This document shows, piece by piece, positions 8,514 through 19,332 of a DNA stretch of 64,000 bases. Each line of letters opens with the position of its first letter. Positions within the stretch are counted from its first letter, which is position 1. The translations under genes and the position numbers were made by a program. Under the pieces are notes generated by a model, which saw nothing but the letters and a program-made list of their open reading frames with translations, was not told where the DNA came from and did not search any database. This stretch comes from Pseudomonas sp. NBRC 111124 (lineage in GTDB: Bacteria; Pseudomonadota; Gammaproteobacteria; Pseudomonadales; Pseudomonadaceae), in NCBI RefSeq assembly GCF_001320245.1, contig NZ_BCBA01000012.1, positions 149,731 to 213,730 of the forward strand. The letters run 5' to 3'.

Positions 8514-9344
8514 TTACTGGAGCACGGCCAACTGGTAGGCCGTGTACTTGCGAATATTGATCACGCCGGTGTCGAAGATCAGGTACTGGCCCTTGATACC
8601 CAGCAGCGTGCCTTCGACCACCGGGTCCTTGTCGAGGTTGAAGCTGACGATCTTTTTCGGGTAGGCCTCGACCGGGTAGCGTATCTGCACCACTTCGGCG
8701 TCGGTCAGCGGCTGGATCGCCTGCAGGCCGAAGCGGCCCTGCAGCTCGCGCAGGCCGTCGGCACAGGCTTCGAAGATCTGTTCGCGGACGGCCGGCAGGT
8801 CGAGTACTTCGGCGTCGCCCTTGAGCAGCGTGCGCCAGTTGGTGCGGTCCGGTACCTGGCTGCGCAGGATGTCTTCGACCAGGCCCGATTGCTGGCGGGT
8901 GGCCACGCGCAGGATCGGCAGCGCCTGGCTGGCGCCCTGGTCGAGCCAGCGGGTGGGGAGCTGGGTGGCACGGGTGATGCCGACCTTGATCCCCGACGAG
9001 TTGGCCAGGTACACCACGTGGTCGGTCATGCAGAACTGTTCACCCCACGACGGCTCGCGGCAGGTGCCGGCGTCGTAGTGGCATCTTTCCGGGGCCATGA
9101 TGCACACGTCGCACTGGGCCAGCTTGGTCATGCACGGGTAGCAGTAACCCTGGCTGAAGCTGGTCTTGGTGCGCTTGCCGCAATGGCTGCAGTGAATGGC
9201 GCCGAGGTATTCCAGGCGCAGGCGCTGGCCGATCAGCGGGTTGACCGGCACCTGGGTGTCATCCAGGCGGAAGCTGTATTGCACCACCGGTGCCTGCAGG
9301 CTGACCGCCATCTTGCTCAAAGAGCCACGAGCGAGTTCGATCAA
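8514..9344 (-). CDS. DUF2797 family protein with zinc-ribbon cysteines
   Basis: A 276-residue protein if translation begins at the TTG at 9344, which overlaps the stop of the DUF1315 gene in the arrangement TTGA (Leu codon read as Met, giving IELARGSLSKMAV). An ATG ten codons later (9311) is the alternative. The sequence has paired cysteine motifs CSHCGKRTKTSF...GYCYPC and CDVC...C that probably bind zinc, and a GIY-YIG-like central stretch (DHVVYLANSSGIKVGITR, TRWLDQGA). Function is unknown; the combination of zinc ribbons and a nuclease-like fold suggests nucleic-acid contact, which is inference. It is coupled with DUF1315 upstream and pepN downstream. Confidence 0.85.
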   Translation of the reverse strand: MIELARGSLSKMAVSLQAPVVQYSFRLDDTQVPVNPLIGQRLRLEYLGAIHCSHCGKRTKTSFSQGYCYPCMTKLAQCDVCIMAPERCHYDAGTCREPSWGEQFCMTDHVVYLANSSGIKVGITRATQLPTRWLDQGASQALPILRVATRQQSGLVEDILRSQVPDRTNWRTLLKGDAEVLDLPAVREQIFEACADGLRELQGRFGLQAIQPLTDAEVVQIRYPVEAYPKKIVSFNLDKDPVVEGTLLGIKGQYLIFDTGVINIRKYTAYQLAVLQ

Positions 9345-9601
9345 TGTACCGAGTCCGACTTGAACAGAATGTTGGCGATGGGTGCCGACTTCGACGCGCA
9401 TTCCTGCGGGCCCATGTAGCCGGTACGCTGCTCTTCGGGCAGATTTTTCATCTCCCAGGCAATCACCGCCTGCAGCGACAGTTCTTTCTGCTCGGCAGTG
9501 AGCTTGCGCCCGTCCGACCATTTGCCGATTTCCACGGCCAGTTTCAGGCTCTCGTAGATTTCCGGGGTAATGTTTTCGATCATTTGCGCGAAAGTGGACA
9601 T
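9341..9601 (-). CDS. DUF1315 (YeaC-like) protein
   Basis: An 86-residue soluble protein, MSTFAQMIENITPEIYESL at its start, matching the small YeaC/DUF1315 family. The central segment DGRKLTAEQKELSLQAVIAW and the ending EEQRTGYM are the recognisable parts. No catalytic residues are evident and the role is unknown. Its stop codon shares bases with the TTG start of the DUF2797 gene, so the pair is translationally coupled. The rhomboid gene ends its own transcript start 13 bases upstream. Confidence 0.85.
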   Translation of the reverse strand: MSTFAQMIENITPEIYESLKLAVEIGKWSDGRKLTAEQKELSLQAVIAWEMKNLPEEQRTGYMGPQECASKSAPIANILFKSDSVH

Positions 9602-9614
9602 AGTGTCTCCTGAT

Positions 9615-10481
9615 TCAAGCCGACAGTTTACGCCGGGCCAGCGCCCCGCCCAAGAGCCCGGTCAGGCATCCGATGAGCAGCCCGCCGACGTGGGCGGCAT
9701 TGGCGATCTGGCCGAAGCCGAGCTGGCCGACCACGCCGGTCAGGCAGATCACCAGCCAGATCAGCATCATCACCAGCACGCCCTTGGGCAGGTTGAAGTG
9801 AGGGTTGGGCGCCAGCCACTGGTACAGCCAGACGTGACCGAGCAAGCCGTAGAGCACGCCGGAGAGGCCGCCGAACAGGCTCGGGCCACTGGTGTAATGC
9901 TGGGCCAGGTTGGACACCAGGCTGAACAGCAGGGTCAGGCCCAGCAGCAGCCAGGGGCCCTGGCGCAGCTCGATGCGTTTGCCCAGTTCCCAGTACCACA
10001 GGCCGTTCATGGCCAGGTGCAGCACGCCGAAATGCAGCAGCATGGGCGACACCAGCCGCCACCACTGGCCTTCGGCGAGGCCTTGGGCGAATGGGGTGAA
10101 ATGCAGGTAGTCGCCCTGGACGCGGAAGTCGAGAAAGGTGAACCAGCTGATGGCATTGAGGTTGTCGCCGAGGCTGGTGAGGCCGGCAACGATCATGCAG
10201 AGGACCAGTACGGTGGCGGTGACTTTGCAGGCTTTGGCCTGGTCGGCCAGGGAGGGCTGTGTGGGGGCCATCGCAGATAAATCCGCTCCCACATCGGCGT
10301 TGCCGTCGGGGAAGCGCTGATACAGCTCGCGCACGTCGGCAACCAGGGTGTCGGGGGCCCAGAGCACTTGCTCCTCGCCCTCCTCGCTGACCCGGTGCGG
10401 TACCTGCAGGCGCTGCAACAGATGGACAAAGCCGCTGAGGTCGACCGACAGCGGCAGGCGCATCACTTCGATAATGTTCAT
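9615..10481 (-). CDS. glpG: Rhomboid intramembrane serine protease (GlpG-like)
   Basis: A 288-residue protein: a cytoplasmic N-terminal domain of about 85 residues followed by six membrane helices beginning VTATVLVLCMIVAGL. The catalytic Ser is in GGLSGVLYG (GxSG) and the catalytic His in AAHVGGLLIG; the upstream HFGVLHLAMN matches the rhomboid HxxxxHxxxN motif. It would cleave membrane proteins within the inner-membrane bilayer. The ATG at 10481 overlaps the stop of the phosphatase gene (ATGA), so it is the third gene of a nadK-phosphoesterase-rhomboid operon. A second in-frame ATG lies six codons in. Confidence 0.9.
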   Translation of the reverse strand: MNIIEVMRLPLSVDLSGFVHLLQRLQVPHRVSEEGEEQVLWAPDTLVADVRELYQRFPDGNADVGADLSAMAPTQPSLADQAKACKVTATVLVLCMIVAGLTSLGDNLNAISWFTFLDFRVQGDYLHFTPFAQGLAEGQWWRLVSPMLLHFGVLHLAMNGLWYWELGKRIELRQGPWLLLGLTLLFSLVSNLAQHYTSGPSLFGGLSGVLYGLLGHVWLYQWLAPNPHFNLPKGVLVMMLIWLVICLTGVVGQLGFGQIANAAHVGGLLIGCLTGLLGGALARRKLSA

Positions 10482-11449
10482 TGGTTGGCCTGTGGGCGTT
10501 CGACGTCGACCCAGACGAACTTGTGCGGGTCGATGCGGGTTTCATCATCCAGCCGGTAGGCCGCCAGCTTGCCGTACAGCACCGCGCTGTAGTCCAGGCA
10601 AGCCAGGTTGGCGCGGATCGGCGCCGGGCGGCCGCTGCGCCAGTAGTGGCCAACAAACAGCATGGGTTCGTCCTCGGCGTAACGCAGCAGGGCATTTTTT
10701 TCGGTGTGGCTGAGTGGCGTGCGGGCTACGTCCTCGGGCAGCGCATCAGGCTGGAAGACGATGTCGCCGTAGGTCTGCGGGTCTTCTTCCCAGAACTTGG
10801 TGCGGAAAAAGGCGCGGGTCAGGCCGTCGCCACCGGTCAGGGTCAGGCCATCCGGCAGGCGCATGTCGGTGCCGCGCAGCAGGCGGTTGCACACGGTGGC
10901 GGCGAAGCTGCCAGACACCGCCGAGGCCTGGATGAAGTGTTCATCGATACGCCCGCCCGGGTACTGCTGGCGCAGCGGCTCGATCAGCCGTGGGTCCCAG
11001 CAGGCATGCACCAGACGGAAGCGCCCGGCGTCGACGAACAGCGGCAGGTCGTAGAACCACTGGACGAAGTCGTGCCAGTCGCCAGGGTGGTGGGCGAACT
11101 GGGTCAGGGTTTCATCGATCAGCCGGGCGTGGCGCGGGGTGTGTTCGCGCACGAACGTCTTGCCGCTGCCTGGCAGTGCCGGGGTGACCCAGCCCAGGGC
11201 GTTGTATTCGTGGTTGCCCATGATGCAGAACGCCTGGCCGGCCTCGACCATGTCATGCACGATGTGCAGCGCCTCGCGAATGCGCGGGCCACGGTCGACG
11301 ATGTCGCCAAGGAACAGGGCCTGGCGCCGAGGGTGACGCCAGACGCCGCCGACGCGTTTGTAGCCAAGGGCGTCGAGCAGGCGTTCGAGGGTCAGTGCAC
11401 AGCCGTGCACGTCGCCGATGATGTCGAAACTGCGCGCCGGATCGAGCAT
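10478..11449 (-). CDS. Metallophosphoesterase (PrpE/ApaH-like phosphatase)
   Basis: A 323-residue cytoplasmic protein carrying the calcineurin-type motifs in order: DVHGC near the N-terminus, GDIVDRGP about 35 residues on, then GNHEYNALG, later HACWD, and GHYW near the C-terminus. These ligate a two-metal centre. Substrate could be a phosphoprotein or a dinucleotide; the sequence does not decide. The start at 11449 overlaps the nadK stop by one base (TGATG), and the gene overlaps the rhomboid gene at its 3' end, so translation of the three is coupled. Confidence 0.88.
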   Translation of the reverse strand: MLDPARSFDIIGDVHGCALTLERLLDALGYKRVGGVWRHPRRQALFLGDIVDRGPRIREALHIVHDMVEAGQAFCIMGNHEYNALGWVTPALPGSGKTFVREHTPRHARLIDETLTQFAHHPGDWHDFVQWFYDLPLFVDAGRFRLVHACWDPRLIEPLRQQYPGGRIDEHFIQASAVSGSFAATVCNRLLRGTDMRLPDGLTLTGGDGLTRAFFRTKFWEEDPQTYGDIVFQPDALPEDVARTPLSHTEKNALLRYAEDEPMLFVGHYWRSGRPAPIRANLACLDYSAVLYGKLAAYRLDDETRIDPHKFVWVDVERPQANQ

Positions 11450-12339
11450 CAGTCGTCCCTGCCTCCCAGGCGGCTGCCCCAGCCGAGTTTGGTGCGACAC
11501 ACCTCATAGTAGTTGTGGTCGAGCGGGTGGATCAGGCGCAGCTTCTGCGGCTTCTTGCTCACCGTGATGGTGTCGCCCGGGGCGCAGGTGAAGTGGTTCT
11601 GGCCGTCGCAGGACACCTGCGGGTAAATCTGCAGGTCCTTGGACACCACGATCTTCAGCTCGCTGTTGCCGTCGACCACGATCGGCCGCCCCGAGAGGGT
11701 GTGCGGGTACATCGGCACGATGACGATGGCGTCGAGCTTGGGGTGCATGATCGGGCCGCCGGCCGACAGCGCGTAGGCGGTGGAACCGGTCGGGGTGGCG
11801 ACGATCAGGCCGTCGGCCTTCTGGCTGCAGACGAACTGGCCGTCGATGTAAATCTCGAACTCGATCATTCGCGTCGACTTGCCCGGGTGCAGGACCACAT
11901 CGTTGAGCGCGTCGCCCTGGCCGATGGCCTCATGATGGCGGCGCACCTCGGCCTGCAGCAGGAAGCGGTTTTCCACCAGATAGTGACCGTCGAGCACCTC
12001 GGCGACTTTCTGCTCCAGCTCGTCCGGGCGGATGTCGGTGAGGAAGCCCAGGTTGCCGCGGTTGATACCCAGCACCGGCACATTGTGCCGGGCCAGGGCG
12101 CGGGCGGCGCCGAGCAGGCTGCCGTCGCCACCGACCACGATGACCAGGTCGCAGACCTCGCCAAGCAGTTTGCGCGTGGAGGTTTGCAGGCCGTGGCCGG
12201 GCAGCACTTCGGCGATGGTGTCCTCGAGGATCACGTGCAGGTGGCGCTCGAGGAGAAATTTTTTCAGTCGGCGAATGGTGTCGAGCACCTGCGAGCTGCC
12301 AAGGCGGCCGATGATACCGATATTGCGAAATTGCTCCAT
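11449..12339 (-). CDS. nadK: NAD kinase
   Basis: A 296-residue protein matching bacterial NAD kinases over its full length. It phosphorylates NAD to NADP in the cytoplasm. The GGDGSLLGAAR motif and the NRGNLGFLTDI segment form the catalytic and nucleotide-binding core; the second domain has TPTGSTAYALSAGGPI and SARPI-like LSGRPIVV. It opens the nadK-phosphatase-glpG operon. Only 89 bases separate it from the divergent DUF1853 gene, so the two promoters lie back to back there. Confidence 0.96.
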   Translation of the reverse strand: MEQFRNIGIIGRLGSSQVLDTIRRLKKFLLERHLHVILEDTIAEVLPGHGLQTSTRKLLGEVCDLVIVVGGDGSLLGAARALARHNVPVLGINRGNLGFLTDIRPDELEQKVAEVLDGHYLVENRFLLQAEVRRHHEAIGQGDALNDVVLHPGKSTRMIEFEIYIDGQFVCSQKADGLIVATPTGSTAYALSAGGPIMHPKLDAIVIVPMYPHTLSGRPIVVDGNSELKIVVSKDLQIYPQVSCDGQNHFTCAPGDTITVSKKPQKLRLIHPLDHNYYEVCRTKLGWGSRLGGRDD

Positions 12340-12428
12340 GGGGCTCCTGCGAGGCTCTGCGGCGGGGTGACGATGTCGCGATTATGGGCGAAACGACCGG
12401 GCAGCGGCAAACCGGCTATGCTCGCAAC

Positions 12429-13409
12429 ATGATGCCATTTGCCGAGCTTTATGAGCTGCCCCGCCGCTTGCGCCGCCCTGCCGTGCGCGACCTGGCCTGG
12501 ACCCTGCTGTCGCCCGCGCTGCTGAGCGCCCCGCCCTGCCCCCAGCGCCATCCGCTGGCGGGCAGTGCCTGGGCGGGCGATCCGCAGCGCTTGCACGACT
12601 GGCTGCACGCACTGGATGCCGATGACCTGCCCCTGCGCAACTGGTTGGCAACGATCACCAGCCGGCGCCTGGGGCTGTATTACGAAGGTCTGTGGCAGTT
12701 CGCCCTGAAACAGGCGCCTGGGGTGGAGCTGCTGGCGTCCAACCTGGCGATTCGCACGCGGGGACGGACCCTGGGCGAGCTGGATATTCTGTTGCGCGAT
12801 GGCGAAGGCACTCATCATCTGGAGCTGGCCATAAAGCTTTACCTTGGGCCAACCCAAGACGACGGACACGACCCGGCGCACTGGCTCGGGCCTGGGTGCC
12901 ACGATCGCCTCGGAACCAAACTGGCACACTTGGCCGGGCATCAGTTGCCTATGTCGGCAGAGGCGCAGAGTCGCGAAGCGTTGGCCGCTGTAGGGGTCGA
13001 TCAGGTGCAGGCGCACCTGTGGCTGGGCGGCTATCTGTTCTATCCGTGGCCAGAGCACGCCGAGCCGCCTGCGGGTGCCAACCCTCGGCATTTGCGCGGG
13101 CGCTGGATACGACGGCAGAACTGGGCAGCGACGGCAGACGAACACTGGCAACCGCTGCCGCGGCATGCCTGGCTAGCACCGGCACGGGCAGAGCAAGAGG
13201 CATGCTGGACCCTGGCACAGTTCGAGGCCTGGCTGGCGCAGTTGGACGAGCACGCACCCGCGCAGTTGCTGGTCAGGCTGGAGCCGGATGGCGAAGGGGC
13301 CTGGCAAGAAGTCGAGCGCGTGTTTCTGGTGGCGGACAGTTGGCCAAATTTGCCAGACAACAGAATTTTCACAGATCCAGCGCAAAGATTTGTTTCAAAT
13401 AGCCATTAG
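12429..13409 (+). CDS. DUF1853 family protein
   Basis: A 326-residue protein beginning MMPFAELYELPRRLRRPAVRD. Its hallmarks are RRLGLYYEGLWQFAL, the strand pair GRTLGELDILLRD followed by HHLELAIKLYL, and a long Trp-rich C-terminal half. The E-L-D-[IL] and E-x-A-x-K pattern resembles the core of PD-(D/E)XK-type nuclease folds; that is inference from pattern only. The frame is open for 15 codons upstream, but the sequence there is not typical of coding. Transcribed divergently from nadK. Confidence 0.85.
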   Translation: MMPFAELYELPRRLRRPAVRDLAWTLLSPALLSAPPCPQRHPLAGSAWAGDPQRLHDWLHALDADDLPLRNWLATITSRRLGLYYEGLWQFALKQAPGVELLASNLAIRTRGRTLGELDILLRDGEGTHHLELAIKLYLGPTQDDGHDPAHWLGPGCHDRLGTKLAHLAGHQLPMSAEAQSREALAAVGVDQVQAHLWLGGYLFYPWPEHAEPPAGANPRHLRGRWIRRQNWAATADEHWQPLPRHAWLAPARAEQEACWTLAQFEAWLAQLDEHAPAQLLVRLEPDGEGAWQEVERVFLVADSWPNLPDNRIFTDPAQRFVSNSH

Positions 13410-13465
13410 AGTGCTATCTGAGCGCCAGCAAGAGCGCCATTCCGACCTGATGACGAGGACCGATC

Positions 13466-14011
13466 ATGGTTTCATCCACCCCTGCGCCCCACTACGCACG
13501 CCTTTCCATCGCCCTGCATTGGCTGATGTTGCTATTGCTGGCGGCCGTGTACGCCTGTATCGAATTTCGCGGCCTGTTCCCCAAGGACAGCGCCGAACGC
13601 AACCTGATGAAGGACCTGCACTTCATGCTCGGCCTGAGTGTGTTCGTGCTGGTCTGGCTGCGCCTGGCCGTGCGCCTGAGCCGTCCGACCCCGCCAATCG
13701 TGCCCAAGCCACCCGCCTGGCAGACCGGCCTTGCGCACCTGGTGCACCTGGCGCTGTACCTGTTGATGATCGGCCTGCCTGTGGCCGGTTGGCTGATCCT
13801 CAGCGCCGCCGACAAGCCGGTACCGTTTTTCGGCCTGGAACTGCCGCACCTGATCGGCCCGGACCCGGACCAGGCCAAATTCATCAAGGGCTGGCATGAG
13901 CGGGTTGCAACCTGGGGTTACTGGCTGATCGGCGTGCATGCGCTGGCCGGGCTGTACCACCACTACGTGCAGCGCGACAACACGCTGCTGCGCATGCTGC
14001 CCTACAAGTAA
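13466..14011 (+). CDS. Cytochrome b561
   Basis: A 181-residue integral membrane protein with four helices, the usual size of bacterial CybB-type cytochrome b561. The heme-ligand histidines sit in YARLSIALHWLMLLLL (His17-region), DLHFMLGLSV and in the last helix GVHALAGLYHHYVQRD. It carries electrons between the quinone pool and oxidants such as superoxide in the inner membrane. GAGGA eight bases before the ATG supports the start. The last ten bases overlap the convergent desulfhydrase gene. Confidence 0.92.
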   Translation: MVSSTPAPHYARLSIALHWLMLLLLAAVYACIEFRGLFPKDSAERNLMKDLHFMLGLSVFVLVWLRLAVRLSRPTPPIVPKPPAWQTGLAHLVHLALYLLMIGLPVAGWLILSAADKPVPFFGLELPHLIGPDPDQAKFIKGWHERVATWGYWLIGVHALAGLYHHYVQRDNTLLRMLPYK

Positions 14012-14892
14012 CCGCGCCGGCCCTGCAGGCCGCCAGTGTGCAGGAAGATCAGGCGGGTACCGGGCGCGAGCAGCCCGGCCTCGGCCTGATCGCGCAGGGC
14101 CAGCAAGGCCTTGCCGGTGTACAGGGCTTCCAGCGGCACGCCACTGTGCCGCTCGCTCTCGGCGACGAAAGCCAGCAGGTCATCATCGAACTTCCCGAAG
14201 CCACCTCGGCAAGCATCGTGCAGTTGGTAGCCCTGTGAGCCAGCCAATCCAGCGACTGTCGCCGGCACGCCGTGATCCATCGGCACCGCCAGGGCAGCAT
14301 GCACCGCGTGTTCCCCTGCCTCGGCAAGTACCAGACCAGCCGCTGTCGTACCGGTACCTGCAGCCAGCCACCAGGCGTCATAGCCCGACCATCCCAGCGC
14401 CGACAGTTGCGAACGGGCCTGCTCGACGATCAGCGCACAGCCTTCGGCACCCGCCACCCCGCCACCGCCCTCGGGAATGCAATGCCAGCCCCGATAACGG
14501 GCCTGCCAAGGCTCCCAGAAGCCCGGGTCATGGCGTGCCCGATAGCCACCGTAACCCAGCCAGTGCAACTCCATGCCCATGGCTTGCAGGTCGCGCACCG
14601 TGGGCGTGTCTTGCGGGTGGCCACGCAGCAGGCCGGCGGTGGCGAAGCCGAAACGTTTGCCGGCGGCAGCCAGGGCGTGCAGGTGGTTGGAATGGTTGCC
14701 GCCCAGGCTGATCAGGCCGGGGGCACCAGACTGATGGGCTTGCTGAAGGTGATGGCGGAGCTTGAACCACTTGTTGCCGCTGATCAGGGGGTCGATCAGG
14801 TCCAGGCGCAGGATAGCTAATTCGATCTTGGCGTTCGCCAGCCAAGGCAGATCCAGGATCTGTAGAGGCGCTTGAGGTAAGTTCAAGTACAT
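14002..14892 (-). CDS. D-cysteine desulfhydrase / ACC deaminase-like PLP enzyme
   Basis: About 296 residues of the fold-type II PLP family. The PLP-binding lysine is in SGNKWFKLRHHL, followed by the SLGGNHSNHLHALAAAG phosphate-cup motif and a second glycine-rich loop WWLAAGTGTTAAGLVLA. These enzymes break C-S or C-N bonds of D-cysteine or 1-aminocyclopropane-1-carboxylate; D-cysteine desulfhydrase is more common in pseudomonads. An ATG at 14919 would add nine residues but lies directly against the hairpin after fadH, so 14892 is preferred. It overlaps the cytochrome b561 gene tail to tail. Confidence 0.82.
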   Translation of the reverse strand: MYLNLPQAPLQILDLPWLANAKIELAILRLDLIDPLISGNKWFKLRHHLQQAHQSGAPGLISLGGNHSNHLHALAAAGKRFGFATAGLLRGHPQDTPTVRDLQAMGMELHWLGYGGYRARHDPGFWEPWQARYRGWHCIPEGGGGVAGAEGCALIVEQARSQLSALGWSGYDAWWLAAGTGTTAAGLVLAEAGEHAVHAALAVPMDHGVPATVAGLAGSQGYQLHDACRGGFGKFDDDLLAFVAESERHSGVPLEALYTGKALLALRDQAEAGLLAPGTRLIFLHTGGLQGRRGYL

Positions 14893-14919
14893 GGAGCGGA
14901 GTTTATCAGTGAATGCCAT

Positions 14920-14939
14920 GGGGCCGCTAAAGCGGCCCC
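14920..14939 (-). terminator. Hairpin after fadH
   Basis: A perfect eight-pair stem (GGGGCCGC/GCGGCCCC with a four-base loop) begins seven bases beyond the fadH stop codon. There is no U-run, so it may stabilise the fadH mRNA end or weakly terminate before the desulfhydrase gene. Confidence 0.5.
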
Positions 14940-14946
14940 GCCGATC

Positions 14947-17079
<2,133 letters not shown>

Positions 17080-17168
17080 TCAATGATCGAAACTGACAAG
17101 TTATTGATCCTCCCGTGCAGCAGGACTACCCTAGGGAACCCTCGATTCCCAAGGTGCTGTACCGCTTG

Positions 17169-18287
17169 ATGCGAAAACTCCTGGCAGGCGCCTTGGCGCT
17201 GGTAACGATCACCGCCTTGTGCGGCTACGGTTTCTGGACCCAACAGCGCCCGGAAGGCCATTACCTCTCCGACCTGCGCATCGAACTGGCGCTCAACCAT
17301 GGCGTGCCTGGCGAGCATGGCAACCTGCTGGGTATCGAGCCGTTGCTGTTCCCCAGCGACTACCAGAACCTGCAACGCCTGCACCGCAAGCTTTCCGCCT
17401 ACCTGGAGCAGGCACGCGCCAATGGCCTGGTTGGCCCACGCACGGTCGTGGTGCTGCCGGAACACATCGGCACCTGGCTATGGGCGCGAGGCGAGAAGAA
17501 CGAGCTGTTCCAGGTCACCCGCAACCGTGACGCCGAGCAGTGGCTGGAGCTGAGCAACCCATTGCGCTATGGCCTGGCGATGCTGAGCGCCAATGCCGAT
17601 GACCGGCGCGCCGATGCCCACCTGCGCATGAAAGCCCAGCAGATGGCCAGCGATTACCAGCAACTGTTCGGCGGCCTGGCCAAGGAGTTCGGCGTGACCC
17701 TGGTGGCAGGCTCGATCGTGCTGCCCGCCCCGTACGTCGAGCAGGGCGTGCTGCACATTGGCCACGGGCCACTGTTCAACAGCAGCCTGGTCTTCGGCGC
17801 CGATGGCTCGCCGCTGGGTCAGCCGCAACACCAGCAATACCCTGACAGCGAAACACGGCGCTACATCCATCACGGCCGGCATTTCCCGCTGCAGGTATTG
17901 CAGACCCCCGCCGGGCGCCTTGGCGTGCTGATCGGCAGCGACAGTTGGTACCCCGAGAACCAGCGTCAGATGCAACAACAGCAGGTCCAGCTGATCGCCA
18001 ACCCGGTGTTCCTCAGCGGCAAGGGTAGCTGGGATGAACCCTGGCGCGGCAATCGCCACCAGGACGCCACTGCCGAGCTGAGCCTGCAACGCGGCGAGGT
18101 CAGCGAGCAGACTGCCTGGCAACGCCTGACCCAGGCCGCAGGTGACGGTGTCAGCAGCATGAGCGTGTTCATGCGTGGGCAGTTCTGGGAACAGGGCAGC
18201 GACGGCCAGGGCTTCGCCCATCAGGCAGGTGAGTTGCTGGCAGGCCCTCCCAGCCACGGCGCGCGCCTGTTGAACCTGTGGTTGTAG
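17169..18287 (+). CDS. Nitrilase-fold membrane-anchored protein lacking the catalytic cysteine
   Basis: A 372-residue protein with an N-terminal membrane anchor or signal (LLAGALALVTITALCGYGF) and a carbon-nitrogen hydrolase domain. The Glu of the nitrilase triad is probably the one in VVLPEHIGTWL. The catalytic segment, normally with Cys-x-Asp before a FPE or YPE, reads LGVLIGSDSWYPE: Gly replaces Cys. The Lys segment is also not recognisable (GQPQHQQYPDSE). The chain is otherwise intact, so this looks like a pseudoenzyme or a much-changed relative and not a broken gene. It ends four bases before the AraC regulator, so the two are probably co-transcribed. Confidence 0.75.
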   Translation: MRKLLAGALALVTITALCGYGFWTQQRPEGHYLSDLRIELALNHGVPGEHGNLLGIEPLLFPSDYQNLQRLHRKLSAYLEQARANGLVGPRTVVVLPEHIGTWLWARGEKNELFQVTRNRDAEQWLELSNPLRYGLAMLSANADDRRADAHLRMKAQQMASDYQQLFGGLAKEFGVTLVAGSIVLPAPYVEQGVLHIGHGPLFNSSLVFGADGSPLGQPQHQQYPDSETRRYIHHGRHFPLQVLQTPAGRLGVLIGSDSWYPENQRQMQQQQVQLIANPVFLSGKGSWDEPWRGNRHQDATAELSLQRGEVSEQTAWQRLTQAAGDGVSSMSVFMRGQFWEQGSDGQGFAHQAGELLAGPPSHGARLLNLWL

Positions 18288-18291
18288 GCAC

Positions 18292-19332
18292 ATGAGCCGC
18301 CCCCGCGTGCGCCTGGGCGACCTTTCGGTCGGCTTCGTCCAGCCCCTGGCAGAAGCCCTGCGCGAGCAAGGTCATGATCCGGCTCCACTTTTGCAGCAAT
18401 ACGGGCTCGATGCCACACGCCTGGCCGAAGCTGGCGCACGCCTGTCGATCCCGCGCTACATGCACCTTGGCCATGCAGCCATCGCGCTGTGCGGCGAGCC
18501 AGCGCTGGGCCTGCGCATGGGGCGCCTTAGTCGCCTGGCCCAGGCCGGGCTGGCCGGCGTCACGGCAGCCCAAGCCCCTACCCTGGGCGAGGCGGCACGC
18601 ACGCTGCTGCGCTTCGAGCCACTTTATGCCGCCAACTACCGTGGCCACTCCAGCTACCAGGAAGACTCACAGGGCGCATGGCTGCGCTTCTACTCCATCA
18701 GCCCCTACAACGACTACAACCGCTTTGTGGTCGATTCGCTGCTGGCCGGCTGGCTGGCCCAGTTGGCCGCCCTGGCTGGCGCGTCCCTACTGGCCGAGCG
18801 ACTGGAAATCGAATTCGATGCGCCCGGCTATGCCGCCGAATACCAGGCCCTTTGCAGCACACCCGTGCAGTTCGGCGCCAGCGCCAACCGCGTGCGCCTG
18901 GGCCGCAGCACGCTTGAATGGGTCAACCCTGAACACTGCCCGAGCACCTTCAGCCACCTGATGCAGTTGTGTGAAACGGAAATGCTTCAGCGCACCCGGG
19001 TACGCAGCCTGAGCGAGCGCATTACCCACTTGCTCGGGCCGTTGCTCAATGGTGGCCGTGAACCCGACCTGGAAGAAGTGGCATTGCACCTGCAACTGCC
19101 AACCTGGACACTGCGGCGCAAACTGGCTGAAGAAGGCACGCGCTTTCGCGACCTGCTCAATGACACACGGCGCGACCTTGCCGAAGCCTATATCCGCGAT
19201 ACGGAGCTGGCCTTTGGTGAAATCGCCTATCTGTTGGGATTTGCATCGGCTGAGGCCTTCCAGCGCGCATTCAAGCGCTGGACGGGCCTTACGCCGGGGG
19301 AGTTTCGCCGCAGCCAGCGGCGGGCAGGTTAA
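18292..19332 (+). CDS. AraC family transcriptional regulator
   Basis: A 346-residue regulator. The N-terminal two-thirds match the arabinose-binding-like domain common in pseudomonad AraC proteins (FVQPLAEALREQGHDPAPLL; YRGHSSYQEDSQGAWLRFY). The C-terminal 100 residues are the two-helix-turn-helix DNA-binding domain: EVALHLQLPTWTLRRKLAEE, then the classic EIAYLLGFASAEAFQRAFKR and WTGLTPGEFR. The effector is unknown. Position next to the nitrilase-like gene and divergent fadH suggests control of one of these, which is inference. Confidence 0.9.
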   Translation: MSRPRVRLGDLSVGFVQPLAEALREQGHDPAPLLQQYGLDATRLAEAGARLSIPRYMHLGHAAIALCGEPALGLRMGRLSRLAQAGLAGVTAAQAPTLGEAARTLLRFEPLYAANYRGHSSYQEDSQGAWLRFYSISPYNDYNRFVVDSLLAGWLAQLAALAGASLLAERLEIEFDAPGYAAEYQALCSTPVQFGASANRVRLGRSTLEWVNPEHCPSTFSHLMQLCETEMLQRTRVRSLSERITHLLGPLLNGGREPDLEEVALHLQLPTWTLRRKLAEEGTRFRDLLNDTRRDLAEAYIRDTELAFGEIAYLLGFASAEAFQRAFKRWTGLTPGEFRRSQRRAG

